A stretch of 64,000 bases of DNA from Flavisolibacter longurius (GTDB lineage: Bacteria > Bacteroidota > Bacteroidia > Chitinophagales > Chitinophagaceae), in NCBI GenBank assembly GCA_014163555.1, contig JACJGO010000008.1:1-64000 (forward strand). The letters run 5' to 3'. The translations under genes were made by a program, and so were the position numbers. Below the pieces are notes generated by a model, which saw nothing but the letters and a program-made list of their open reading frames with translations, did not search any database and was not told the DNA's origin. Positions 9,166-16,620 of the stretch are shown here, piece after piece. Position 1 is the first letter of the stretch; the number at the start of each line of letters is the position of its first letter.

Positions 9166-9570
9166 TTACATATGATTTACTTCATCCGGCAGATCATAAA
9201 ACGTGGGATGGCGATACACTTTATCCTGTGCCGGCTCATAAAAACTTTCTGCATCATCAGGATTGGAAGCATGAATGAATTTGCTTTCCACCACCCAAAT
9301 GCTAATGCCTTCCTGCCGCCTTGTATAGACGTCTCTTGCATTTTCTATCGCCATTTGCGCATCGGCTGCATGCAGGGATCCTACATGTTTGTGATCGAGG
9401 CCTTGTTTGCTTCGGATAAAAACTTCCCACAAGGGCCATTCGGCACCCCTGTCCGCCTGAGGCGGAGGAGTGGCAGTCGCACCGGCCTTGCCGGCCGGAG
9501 AGCCATTATTGGCCGAAACATTTTCTTTATCACCATAGTCGCCGTAAAAGTATTTTCTGAAGAGTGTCAT
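9166..9570 (-). CDS. paaB: Phenylacetyl-CoA epoxidase subunit PaaB with in-frame insertion
   Basis: Product of 134 aa; most PaaB proteins are about 95-115 aa. The ATG at 9570 (MTLFRKYFYGDYGD) is preferred over an upstream in-frame start at 9639, which would run through a repeat element. The conserved body is clear: EWPLWEVFIRSKQGLDHKHV, GSLHAADAQMAIENARDVY and TRRQEGISIWVV. PaaB bridges the PaaAC heterodimers. Residues about 18-43, between the N-terminus and EWPLWEVF, are a low-complexity Ala/Gly/Pro insert encoded by a palindrome-rich, GC-rich stretch (about 9442-9519). It keeps the frame and looks like a small repeat element taken into the gene. It lies in a position where added residues are probably tolerated. 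Confidence 0.9.
   Translation of the reverse strand: MTLFRKYFYGDYGDKENVSANNGSPAGKAGATATPPPQADRGAEWPLWEVFIRSKQGLDHKHVGSLHAADAQMAIENARDVYTRRQEGISIWVVESKFIHASNPDDAESFYEPAQDKVYRHPTFYDLPDEVNHM
9450..9505. repeat. Palindromic GC-rich element inside paaB
   Basis: On the plus strand two small inverted repeats sit close together: TCCGCCT-G-AGGCGGA near 9456-9470 and CCGGC-CTT-GCCGG near 9481-9493. They are much richer in GC than the rest of paaB and coincide with the non-conserved protein insert. Confidence 0.6.
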
Positions 9571-9583
9571 GCTGTTTGTTTTG

Positions 9584-9628
9584 CTGAATAGAATTGTTGC
9601 CGTACAAGTGTGCGACGCAACCGGTGCT
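9584..9628 (+). repeat. Dispersed repeat, copy 1 (about 45 bases)
   Basis: Lies between paaA and paaB. It shares 12 identical bases (CTGAATAGAATT), a variable 4-5 base gap, then 23 identical bases starting CCGTACAAGTG and ending GCGACGCAACC with the element at 57657-57702. Such long identity at two unrelated places points to a genome-wide repeat family. Confidence 0.75.
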
Positions 9629-9659
9629 AATAGAAGCATTTACGCTAAGTACATAAAAA

Positions 9660-10610
9660 TTAAGCTGCTTGTTGCTGCTTGCTTCGTGCCGCTCTTTTAT
9701 CGGCATACGCTTTTGCGGCTTCCCGAACCCAGGCACCTTCTTCCCAGGCTTCTCTTCTCGCATCCAGGCGTTGTTTATTGCAAGGACCATTTCCACTCAC
9801 TACGTTCCAGAATTCCTCCCAGTTGATCTTTCCAAAATCGTAATGCTTGCGCTCTTCGTTCCACTTCAGGTCTGGATCAGGAAGTGTCATGCCCAGCAGT
9901 TTCACCTGTTCAGCACACATGTCTACAAACCGCTGGCGCAATTCATCATTGCTGAAGCGTTTGATCTTCCATTTCATGCTGCTTTCCGTGTTGGTGCTTT
10001 CGGCGTCGTGCGGACCAAACATCATCAGGCTGGGCCACCACCAACGATCTATGGCGTCCTGGACCATGGCCCGTTGTTCCGCCGTTCCCTTGCTTAATAC
10101 CAACAGGGCTTCAAAACCCTGGCGCTGGTGAAAACTTTCTTCCTTGCACACACGGATCATGGCGCGGCTGTACGGCCCGTATGAAGTCCGGCAAAGCGGT
10201 ACCTGGTTCATGATGGCGGCACCATCTACCAGCCAGCCAATAACGCCCATATCGGCCCAGGTAAGCGTGGGATAATTAAAGATGGAAGAATATTTTGCCT
10301 TGCCGCTGTGCAGTTGCTCAATCATTTCATCGCGGCTGATGCCCAAGGTTTCGGCGGCGCTGTATAGATACAAACCGTGGCCGGCTTCGTCCTGTACTTT
10401 GGCAATGAGAATCTGCTTGCGTTTCAGCGAAGGTGCCCGGCTGATCCAGTTGCCTTCCGGCAACATGCCTACAATCTCGCTGTGCGCATGCTGCGAGATC
10501 TGCCGGATGAGGGTTTGACGATACTTTTCCGGCATCCAGTCCTTGGGTTCGATGCGCACTTCATTCTCAATTTTTTGCTGAAATGCGGTTTCAAAATCCT
10601 GTGTTGTCAT
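9660..10610 (-). CDS. paaA: Phenylacetyl-CoA 1,2-epoxidase catalytic subunit PaaA
   Basis: Product of 316 aa, usual length. PaaA carries the di-iron centre that epoxidises the aromatic ring of phenylacetyl-CoA. Seen directly: [19 protein letters not shown] near residue 40 with the first metal-ligand Glu, [13 protein letters not shown] (E-x-x-H pair) near residue 73, and [15 protein letters not shown] (EE-x-x-H) near residue 159, together with the [18 protein letters not shown] block. It is the first gene of the leftward cluster paaA-paaB-paaC-glycosylase. paaE lies further upstream on the same strand, separated by an opposite-strand gene. A -7-like element precedes the start (listed separately). 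Confidence 0.95.
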   Translation of the reverse strand: MTTQDFETAFQQKIENEVRIEPKDWMPEKYRQTLIRQISQHAHSEIVGMLPEGNWISRAPSLKRKQILIAKVQDEAGHGLYLYSAAETLGISRDEMIEQLHSGKAKYSSIFNYPTLTWADMGVIGWLVDGAAIMNQVPLCRTSYGPYSRAMIRVCKEESFHQRQGFEALLVLSKGTAEQRAMVQDAIDRWWWPSLMMFGPHDAESTNTESSMKWKIKRFSNDELRQRFVDMCAEQVKLLGMTLPDPDLKWNEERKHYDFGKINWEEFWNVVSGNGPCNKQRLDARREAWEEGAWVREAAKAYADKRAARSKQQQAA

Positions 10611-10627
10611 ACTGCAATCGTTACCGG

Positions 10628-10635
10628 CAAATTTA
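10628..10635 (-). promoter_or_regulatory. Candidate -7 element for paaA
   Basis: The minus strand reads TAAATTTG, a full match to the Bacteroidota -7 consensus TAnnTTTG, 17 bases before the paaA ATG. No good TTTG was found at the -33 distance, so support is partial. Confidence 0.4.
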
Positions 10636-10733
10636 ATACAACAACACTGTTGATGGTGTTAAGGAATGGAAAGAATCAATCGCTGAGAAAGGTGCCGATT
10701 CATTTGTTTAACCAGCACGGCAGTAGGGGCTTT

Positions 10734-10765
10734 TTTGCCTTAACAGAAACTTCGTCGTAATTTTT
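10734..10765 (+). promoter_or_regulatory. Candidate promoter of the rightward membrane-protein gene
   Basis: TTTG (10734-10737), 20-base spacer, TAATTTTT (10758-10765), one base off TAnnTTTG. The predicted start point leaves a leader of about 15 bases before the ATG at 10787. Confidence 0.5.
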
Positions 10766-10786
10766 ACAGAACTAAAATCACTTACC

Positions 10787-11290
10787 ATGAACTTTCAAAC
10801 AATGAGCAAACAAAGAAAAATGATCCTGATAGCGGCGGCTGTTGGGGTAATTGCTATGTTTTTACCATGGGCTTCTGTTTTTGGTTTTTCAATGAATGGC
10901 ATGCACGGGTGGGGCATTATAGTGTTTTTGTGCTTTTTGGGTGCTGTTGCACTGACAGTGGTGGGCGATCAAACCAGAAACCTGGAAACGGTGTATTGGC
11001 TGGCAGCCGTTGTAGCCGGAGGATTAGCTTCGCTGATCATGCTGGTCAATTTAATCAATGCTTCCAGCCGTCTTAGCTACCTCGGAATCGGTTTTTACGG
11101 GGCATTGCTGGCTTCTTTTGGGGTGGTGATTCTGGCGTATATGCATCGTTCTGAAGGCGACTCCCTGCAAAGTGGTTACAATAAATTGAAAAGCAGTTTT
11201 TCTAACCCGGTAGAAACAAAACAAAATGACGCTGGCGGCAATACAAAAGTGATCAATCCCGCTAATGATACCAGCAAACAGGATGTCTGA
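10787..11290 (+). CDS. Small membrane protein, four predicted TM segments
   Basis: Product of 167 aa; no family recognised. Hydrophobic segments lie at about residues 12-32 (MILIAAAVGVIAMFLPWASV), 42-60, 68-90 and 98-116 (LGIGFYGALLASFGVVILAY), followed by a hydrophilic tail of about 50 residues rich in Asn, Ser and Lys. The first ATG is used; a second ATG six codons later is also possible. The gene is transcribed against the paa genes and sits between paaA and paaE. That placement alone does not show a link to phenylacetate metabolism. A strong hairpin follows, shared with paaE. Confidence 0.7.
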   Translation: MNFQTMSKQRKMILIAAAVGVIAMFLPWASVFGFSMNGMHGWGIIVFLCFLGAVALTVVGDQTRNLETVYWLAAVVAGGLASLIMLVNLINASSRLSYLGIGFYGALLASFGVVILAYMHRSEGDSLQSGYNKLKSSFSNPVETKQNDAGGNTKVINPANDTSKQDV

Positions 11291-11343
11291 ACCGGGATTA
11301 TGTCTGAACCGGGATTTTTGAGATGTATTGGATGAATGCGATT

Positions 11344-11384
11344 AAACAAGGAAGCATTCCTTCGGCCAGAATGCTTCCTTGTTT
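11344..11384. terminator. Bidirectional terminator between convergent genes
   Basis: A perfect 16-bp stem (arms AAACAAGGAAGCATTC and GAATGCTTCCTTGTTT) with a 9-base loop. A-tract on one side and T-tract on the other suit termination of both the membrane-protein gene and paaE. Confidence 0.9.
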
Positions 11385-11448
11385 ATATGAAACACATATT
11401 ATCTTTTATCTAAAAAATCCTCGGCATCCTATAAATCCCGGTTCCGAC

Positions 11449-12528
11449 TTATTTCGTGTCAAAATCCAAAAACACTTTCTCCGTCTGCGGATGCGACTGG
11501 CAGGTGAGAACAAACCCTTTTTCTACTTCATCAGGCTCCAGTCCCCAGTTGACATCCATGGCTACCTTGCCTTCCACCAATTTCGCCTTGCAGGTGGTAC
11601 ACACGCCACCTTTGCAGGCATAGGGCAAATCGGCGCCCTGCTTTAAAGCTGCATCCAGGATGGTTTCGCTTTCATAGGCCAGGTCAAAATCAAAATGAAT
11701 TCCATCTACCTTGATGGTGACCTGCGCTTTTGGTCCCTCACTTTCTCCGGATTCAGTTTTTACTTTTGATGTTTGCCGGGTTTGTCCGGGAACGGTAAAT
11801 AATTCGAAATGAATTTTATCTTCCGAAACACCTCTTCCTGCCAGGTAACCGCGAATGCAAAAGATCATCTCTTCAGGTCCGCACAAAAAGAATTCGTCGC
11901 AGCGTTTCAGGTCGATTAGCTTTTCAAAAAGCAGGGCCAGTTTTTCGGTATCGATGCGGCCATGATTGATGGGAGTGTCGGTTTTTTCGCGGCTCAAAAT
12001 ATGGTACACCCGAAAGCGATCGATGAACTTATCTTTCAGCGCTTCCAGGCTTTCTTTGAAAAGAATGGTGGCCTTGGAGCGATTGCCATACACGAGTGTG
12101 AAGGTGCTTTGGGGCTCGGTAAGCAGGGTGGTTTTGATGATGGATAAAATAGGTGTAATGCCACTGCCCGCTGCAAAGGCTACGTACGCTTTTTTTTGGT
12201 CGGGCCGAAGCGGCGTATAAAAATTTCCGGTTGGGGGCAGCACCTCCAGCACGTCGCCGGCTTTCAGGCCTTTGTTGGCCCAGGTAGAAAAAAGCCCACC
12301 GTCCACTTTTTTAACCGCCACCTTCAGGCGGTTGTCGAATGGACTGGTGCAGATGGAATAATTGCGGCGCAGTTCCTGTCCGTTGAGCTCTTTTTTCAAG
12401 GTTAGATTTTGTCCCTGGGTAAACCGGAAGGTTTCTTTCAGGTGTTCCGGTATTTCAAATTCAATGGATACGCTATCTTCTGTTTCCCGTTCCACCTTTT
12501 TTACCCGTAACGAATGAAAATGAATCAT
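11449..12528 (-). CDS. paaE: Phenylacetyl-CoA epoxidase reductase PaaE
   Basis: Product of 359 aa from the ATG at 12528 (MIHFHSLRVKKVERETEDSV); the frame extends 17 codons further upstream without homology. Three parts are visible: an FAD-binding barrel with RRNYSICTSP (R-x-Y-S), an NAD(P)H-binding domain with FAAGSGITPILSII and FLCGPEEMI, and a C-terminal plant-type [2Fe-2S] ferredoxin domain with CKGGVCTTCKAKL plus a fourth Cys (TCQSHP). It passes electrons from NAD(P)H to the PaaABC oxygenase. The 0.8-kb separation from paaA by an opposite-strand gene shows that it is expressed from its own promoter here. Confidence 0.93.
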   Translation of the reverse strand: MIHFHSLRVKKVERETEDSVSIEFEIPEHLKETFRFTQGQNLTLKKELNGQELRRNYSICTSPFDNRLKVAVKKVDGGLFSTWANKGLKAGDVLEVLPPTGNFYTPLRPDQKKAYVAFAAGSGITPILSIIKTTLLTEPQSTFTLVYGNRSKATILFKESLEALKDKFIDRFRVYHILSREKTDTPINHGRIDTEKLALLFEKLIDLKRCDEFFLCGPEEMIFCIRGYLAGRGVSEDKIHFELFTVPGQTRQTSKVKTESGESEGPKAQVTIKVDGIHFDFDLAYESETILDAALKQGADLPYACKGGVCTTCKAKLVEGKVAMDVNWGLEPDEVEKGFVLTCQSHPQTEKVFLDFDTK

Positions 12529-12766
12529 ACAGCAATCGTAAAGCGGCAAAGGTAACGGCTGCACATTTTGAAGGATCAATTTTGTTCGGCTGGAAGAAAG
12601 CCGTTGTTGCTAAAATTTTATCATTTTCTTCTGCTAGTGATTGTGAAGCGTAGGATGCTATTTACCCGCAATGGTGTTGTCTTTCGGGCAAAAGCCGTAG
12701 GTTTGCACGCCTTTCTGTAATGGATGGCGTTCCAATGCGAACTAAAATCTAAATCATCTAAATTTT

Positions 12767-13690
12767 ATGTCTGTTATTGTTGTCGGCACCATGGCCTTCG
12801 ATGCAATTGAAACTCCGTTTGGTAAAACCAATCAGATCATCGGCGGTTCGGCCACCTATGTTGCGTACTCTGCTTCCAATTTTGTTTCATCTGTAAAACA
12901 GGTTTCCATTGTTGGTTATGATTTCCCCGAGGAAGAAATGGCCGAACTGCGGGCCCGCGGTGTGGAACTGGATGGCGTGGAAGTCGTAGAAGATAAAAAA
13001 TCGTTTTTCTGGAGTGGTCGCTACCACATGGATATGAATACCCGCGACACGCTGGTGACCGACCTGAATGTGCTGGCCGATTTCAACCCGCAGATTCCTG
13101 ATTCTTACCAGGGCGCCGAGTTCCTGATGTTGGGCAACCTGATGCCAAAGCTGCAGAAGAGTGTGATTGAGCAATTACAAGAGCGGCCTAAACTTATTGT
13201 GCTTGATACTATGAATTTTTGGATGGAAACCGCGATGCAAGACCTGCAGGAGGTGCTGAAAATGGTGGATGTGCTGATGGTGAATGATGCTGAAGCCCGG
13301 GAATTAAGCAATGAGTTTTCGCTGGTAAAAGCGGCCAAAGCTATCCTGAAAATGGGACCGAAATTTCTGATCATCAAAAAAGGTGAACACGGTGCACTGC
13401 TTTTCCACGAAGACCAGGTGTTTTTTGCCCCGGCCCTGCCGCTGGAAGATGTGTTTGATCCCACCGGTGCAGGCGATACGTTTGCCGGCGGTTTTATGGG
13501 TCATATTGCCCGTACCAAGGATGTTTCTTTCGAGAACATGAAGACCGCCATTATCGTAGGATCCGCTATGGCTTCGTTCTGTGTAGAGAAATTTGGCCCG
13601 CAGCGATTGAAAGAGATCACCAAAGAAGATATCGATAAACGCCTGGCCCAGTTCCAGCAACTGGTAAGCTTTGACATTGAGCTGGTATAA
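12767..13690 (+). CDS. PfkB-family sugar/nucleoside kinase
   Basis: Product of 307 aa. PfkB kinases phosphorylate sugars or nucleosides using ATP. Seen directly: the N-terminal strand with IIGGSATYVAYSASNF (GG motif, signature 1) and the C-terminal signature 2 VFDPTGAGDTFAGGFMG, with the catalytic Asp in GAGD near residue 233, followed by the late SAMASFCVEKFG helix. Within the family it resembles the Bacteroidota group annotated simply as sugar kinase; the substrate cannot be assigned. It is a single-gene unit, with a terminator after it. Confidence 0.88.
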   Translation: MSVIVVGTMAFDAIETPFGKTNQIIGGSATYVAYSASNFVSSVKQVSIVGYDFPEEEMAELRARGVELDGVEVVEDKKSFFWSGRYHMDMNTRDTLVTDLNVLADFNPQIPDSYQGAEFLMLGNLMPKLQKSVIEQLQERPKLIVLDTMNFWMETAMQDLQEVLKMVDVLMVNDAEARELSNEFSLVKAAKAILKMGPKFLIIKKGEHGALLFHEDQVFFAPALPLEDVFDPTGAGDTFAGGFMGHIARTKDVSFENMKTAIIVGSAMASFCVEKFGPQRLKEITKEDIDKRLAQFQQLVSFDIELV

Positions 13691-13719
13691 ACAAGAATTT
13701 AAAACTGTAGTGAATAGAG

Positions 13720-13750
13720 AAAGCCGTTCTGAAAAGGACGGCTTTTGTTT
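13720..13750 (+). terminator. Intrinsic terminator
   Basis: An 8-bp stem (AAAGCCGT with ACGGCTTT) and a 10-base loop, then T-rich sequence, 30 bases after the kinase stop. It overlaps the end of the convergent membrane-protein gene. Confidence 0.75.
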
Positions 13751-14664
13751 TATGGGGCAGAAAACATCGAAACGAAAACGTTTTGGTAGGTCTTTTTGGT
13801 TTTGTAATCCATATACCGAAAATGATTCCAGCTTTTATCCCGGAACATTTGGATGGTGATGGTAGTTTTGGTTTTTTTCTTGTTTTCAGAAAGGGTAAAA
13901 CGGATGTTCTGCAAGGTCTTGTCTGCCGACTGGTATTCCGGAATCAGGTAAAAGGGCTGGCCCTCCCATTTTAGGTATAGCTGCGAATCCTTTGCTGCCG
14001 GTATAGGCTGCCAAATAAGGGTGGAATCGTCTGTAGTGGTTTTGTAATAAAGCCTGTTTTGGTTGGTGATGGGATAGTAAATAACGGAATCAAGCCGGTA
14101 GGCAATGCCTTTTTCGAATAGTGTTTGCAACACGCCGGATGCAGACGTTTTTACAACCAAACTTTTATCAAAATAAACTTCTTCCATCAACGGGTTTGCC
14201 TGAAAAAAGCCGCGGTAAACCGATGTAGAACAAAGGCTGAAAAAAGTGATGGCGCCCAATGCCCAGCGAAGGGAAACAACACCCGTGTTTTGCAACCGAA
14301 CTGTTTTTGGAGAGAGAGAAGCTGCCAGTGGCAATATACTCAAAGCAATCAGGTCGCTGTAATCTACCACGCGGTGCAGCGGCCAGGGAGCGTACAAGTT
14401 GATAGCGCTGATCAGGGGTTGTGAAAGCGATGATTTAAACCAGGCGAAAAAAATGGCAACCGCCACGAGGATAATTTTCTTTGAAACGCCGGGAAACAAA
14501 ACGCGACAAAAAATGGGCAACACAATCAGTCCTGCAAAATCAGACAGCTTGCCAGTCAAAAAACCGGGATACGCATATTTCAAATAGAAATCATTCAGCA
14601 GTAAGAGGGCCAGGCTGCCCACAAAAAGGGGATGAAGCAGGAGAGAAGCCTTGGTTTTTTGCAT
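13750..14664 (-). CDS. Membrane protein of unknown function
   Basis: Product of 304 aa from the ATG at 14664; a TTG five codons upstream (14679) would overlap the preceding gene. About four hydrophobic segments fill residues 5-145, beginning SLLLHPLFVGSLALLLLNDF and including the striking block GFLTGKLSDFAGLIVLPIF, which I recognise as a recurring motif of uncharacterised bacterial membrane proteins. Residues 150-304 are a soluble, Lys/Thr-rich region, probably extracytoplasmic. It lies 12 bases downstream of the lamin-tail protein gene on the same strand, so the two are likely co-transcribed. Function unknown. Confidence 0.7.
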   Translation of the reverse strand: MQKTKASLLLHPLFVGSLALLLLNDFYLKYAYPGFLTGKLSDFAGLIVLPIFCRVLFPGVSKKIILVAVAIFFAWFKSSLSQPLISAINLYAPWPLHRVVDYSDLIALSILPLAASLSPKTVRLQNTGVVSLRWALGAITFFSLCSTSVYRGFFQANPLMEEVYFDKSLVVKTSASGVLQTLFEKGIAYRLDSVIYYPITNQNRLYYKTTTDDSTLIWQPIPAAKDSQLYLKWEGQPFYLIPEYQSADKTLQNIRFTLSENKKKTKTTITIQMFRDKSWNHFRYMDYKTKKTYQNVFVSMFSAP

Positions 14665-14675
14665 ACTCCAAAATA

Positions 14676-16394
14676 TCAATTTAATCGTCGTGCTAAAACG
14701 ATCGTATGCTTAAAACTTTGTTTTTTTCCTTCCAGGTTAAAAATCTCGGTATAAACGATATAAGTGCCGATGGGCAGTTTGTTCTGGCGTTCGCCAAGGC
14801 CATCCCATTTCCAAAAGCCTTTTTGTGAAAGCAGGTCATTTTTTACAAGGTAACGCACCAGCCGACCCGAAGCGTCAAAAATGGATACGTTGGCTACATA
14901 GCCTGTTTCCGCAAGTTGATACTGAATGGTGGCTACATCGTCAACGCCATCGCCATCCGGTGAGAATACAGGTGGCGAAACGGAGACGGTTGCTCCGGTA
15001 ATTTCGTTTGTACGGTACTGTGAGTTCTGATAGCCCGGCGTTCCGTATCCGGCCGTAGCGGCGGCCGAGTGCCAGTTGTTCCTGTTTTGTGTGGGTGCTG
15101 CCGGATCGATGCGCTCCAGGGAAACGCCTTCCGGTTCATTGATCAGGGCAAAATGCCAGTCTTTGTGATAGGCCAGTTCATCCAGCACATCACCAGTACT
15201 GTTGAGCAGTATAATAGTTCCCTTGGCTTCCGGATAAGAAGGGAGCGATGAGATTTGCAACACGGCCGCTTCGTTTTTCACATGGTATGCTTTCGAGAGA
15301 GCTCCCTTGTCTTCCGTAACCACAAAAAACTCTCCCGGAAATAGATAAGCAGGCGCTTCGGAAAACCTTTTTGGTGAGGCAGCTGTCCCACTGGTGGCCC
15401 AATTGGCTACATAAAGGGCGGCGGCATCAATGATCTTGTTGCTGCGGTTATACACTTCCACATAGTCCGATATTCCCGGCCCGGGGTTGAACAAAATCTC
15501 ATTAATGACAACATCTCCAGCAACTGCCGGTTGGGGTATTCCCAGCTTTGCTTTATTAAAGGTGCTGATTGCATTGCCGTTGCAGTCGGTAATGTTGCTG
15601 ACCGTCACTGTATGTACCTGCCCTTGTTGTAAGGGTGTACTCAGTTGCAACTGTACCTGCTGAAAGAGGGGCGGGAGCGGGGTCGCTGCGGTAACGTTTA
15701 TTCCCTGCACAGAAAAGTTAGAGGCGATGGCTGCGCTATTGCTGTCAAGCGGTTCGTCAAACTGAAGCACGGCTTGCTCACTGGTAAGCACAAACGCTTT
15801 TTTTAATTGTGGTGGTGTGTTATCGACATTGTTTCCCCGCACCGCATTCGGTTGACCCGGCGTGCCGCCAATACTATTGGTACTGGCCTTCCAGTTTTCC
15901 TTCCCTGTGCAGGGATTAGCCAGATCAATCATTTCCAGGCTCCAGCCACCTTCCTGCTTTATTGCATTATCATACCAGGAACTGCTGTACGCCACCGCAT
16001 GAATCACCGCATTTTGCGGCGAACGCAGCGCCAGCAATTCGCCATCATTGTCCAGTGAAGGAAAGGAAGTAATGCCTATTGTTCGTCCGAATAAGACAAA
16101 CTGCGCCACATTACTGTTGGCACAAAGAATAACGGCGCTGTCGGGCTGCAACAGAAAAGAGGTGCTGATAGTCGCCGTGCCGGTGGCATCGCTGATGCGC
16201 CAGCCCTGCAGGTTGTAGGGTGTTGCAGAAACGTTCCTGATTTCTATATACTCTGCATTGGGAAGGCCCACAGCAGGCGTGGGATCGGCCATAATCTCCG
16301 TGATCAGGAGGTCAAAACGCCGGGCTGTTTGTGCCGGAACAGAAAGGGCCATGGCCATAGCCAGGGCAGCAAGCAGTAGTTTGGCGAGAGGCAT
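14676..16394 (-). CDS. Secreted lamin-tail-domain protein with FlgD-like C-terminus
   Basis: Product of 572 aa from the ATG at 16394, which starts a signal peptide (MPLAKLLLAALAMAMALSVP, cut near AQ). Residues about 25-190 form one lamin-tail domain (LLITEIMADPTPAVGLPNAE...YIEIRN...GWRISDATG), followed by a Big_5-like beta domain (PPQLKKAFVLTSEQAVLQFD). A second lamin-tail domain follows (DVVINEILFNPGPGISDYVE). The C-terminus holds FSPDGDGVDDVATIQYQL and GFWKWDGLGERQNKLPIGTY, a FlgD/CHU-type end common in exported Bacteroidota proteins. Probably a surface or outer-membrane-associated structural protein. Enzymatic residues were not seen. It is divergent from asd. Confidence 0.8.
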   Translation of the reverse strand: MPLAKLLLAALAMAMALSVPAQTARRFDLLITEIMADPTPAVGLPNAEYIEIRNVSATPYNLQGWRISDATGTATISTSFLLQPDSAVILCANSNVAQFVLFGRTIGITSFPSLDNDGELLALRSPQNAVIHAVAYSSSWYDNAIKQEGGWSLEMIDLANPCTGKENWKASTNSIGGTPGQPNAVRGNNVDNTPPQLKKAFVLTSEQAVLQFDEPLDSNSAAIASNFSVQGINVTAATPLPPLFQQVQLQLSTPLQQGQVHTVTVSNITDCNGNAISTFNKAKLGIPQPAVAGDVVINEILFNPGPGISDYVEVYNRSNKIIDAAALYVANWATSGTAASPKRFSEAPAYLFPGEFFVVTEDKGALSKAYHVKNEAAVLQISSLPSYPEAKGTIILLNSTGDVLDELAYHKDWHFALINEPEGVSLERIDPAAPTQNRNNWHSAAATAGYGTPGYQNSQYRTNEITGATVSVSPPVFSPDGDGVDDVATIQYQLAETGYVANVSIFDASGRLVRYLVKNDLLSQKGFWKWDGLGERQNKLPIGTYIVYTEIFNLEGKKQSFKHTIVLARRLN

Positions 16395-16434
16395 ATCAAC
16401 AATATAAAAAATTTTGTATAAAATGGAAAATGGA

Positions 16435-16466
16435 TTTGGCGTCAACTCTTTTCTGAATTACATTCG
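16435..16466 (+). promoter_or_regulatory. Candidate promoter of the asd leader
   Basis: TTTG (16435-16438), 20-base spacer, TACATTCG (16459-16466), one base off TAnnTTTG. Transcription would start near 16472, almost at the ATG of the leader peptide, which would then be close to leaderless. Confidence 0.5.
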
Positions 16467-16473
16467 CAAACAC

Positions 16474-16536
16474 ATGAACGGAGCTAAACACACAAAACGC
16501 ACAAAGAAACCGGTTCTCGAAAGGGAAGGTGTGTAA
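16474..16536 (+). CDS. Candidate asd leader peptide (Lys/Thr-rich, 20 aa)
   Basis: A short frame beginning ATG AAC GGA GCT and ending TAA. Residues 5-12 read KHTKRTKK, so four Lys and two Thr codons lie in eight positions; Lys and Thr are end products of the pathway that asd feeds. The stop codon is 25 bases before a terminator-like hairpin. Bases 16522-16529 within the frame (AGGGAAGG) are exactly complementary to 16564-16571 (CCTTCCCT), which overlap the left arm of that hairpin. This is the architecture of a transcription attenuator. No homologue was checked, and short frames arise by chance, so the call is based on arrangement. Confidence 0.6.
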   Translation: MNGAKHTKRTKKPVLEREGV

Positions 16537-16561
16537 CGTTTTGTATGTCGATATACTTACG

Positions 16562-16589
16562 AGCCTTCCCTGACCGGAGGGCTTTTTTT
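16562..16589 (+). terminator. Candidate attenuator terminator upstream of asd
   Basis: Stem AGCCTTCC with GGAGGGCT (8 pairs, one G-T), 6-base loop, then seven T. It lies between two divergently transcribed genes and 31 bases before the asd ATG, so it cannot end a normal rightward gene; a leader role fits best. Confidence 0.75.
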
Positions 16590-16620
16590 ATTGTTCATTA
16601 AACCATCAAATAAAAGAAAC

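Noticed and set aside
9115-9591. Plus-strand frame of 158 codons opposite paaB
   Set aside because: It overlaps paaB in antisense and has no homology.
11344-11384. Long hairpin considered as a regulatory leader
   Set aside because: It lies between two convergent genes and is a standard shared terminator.
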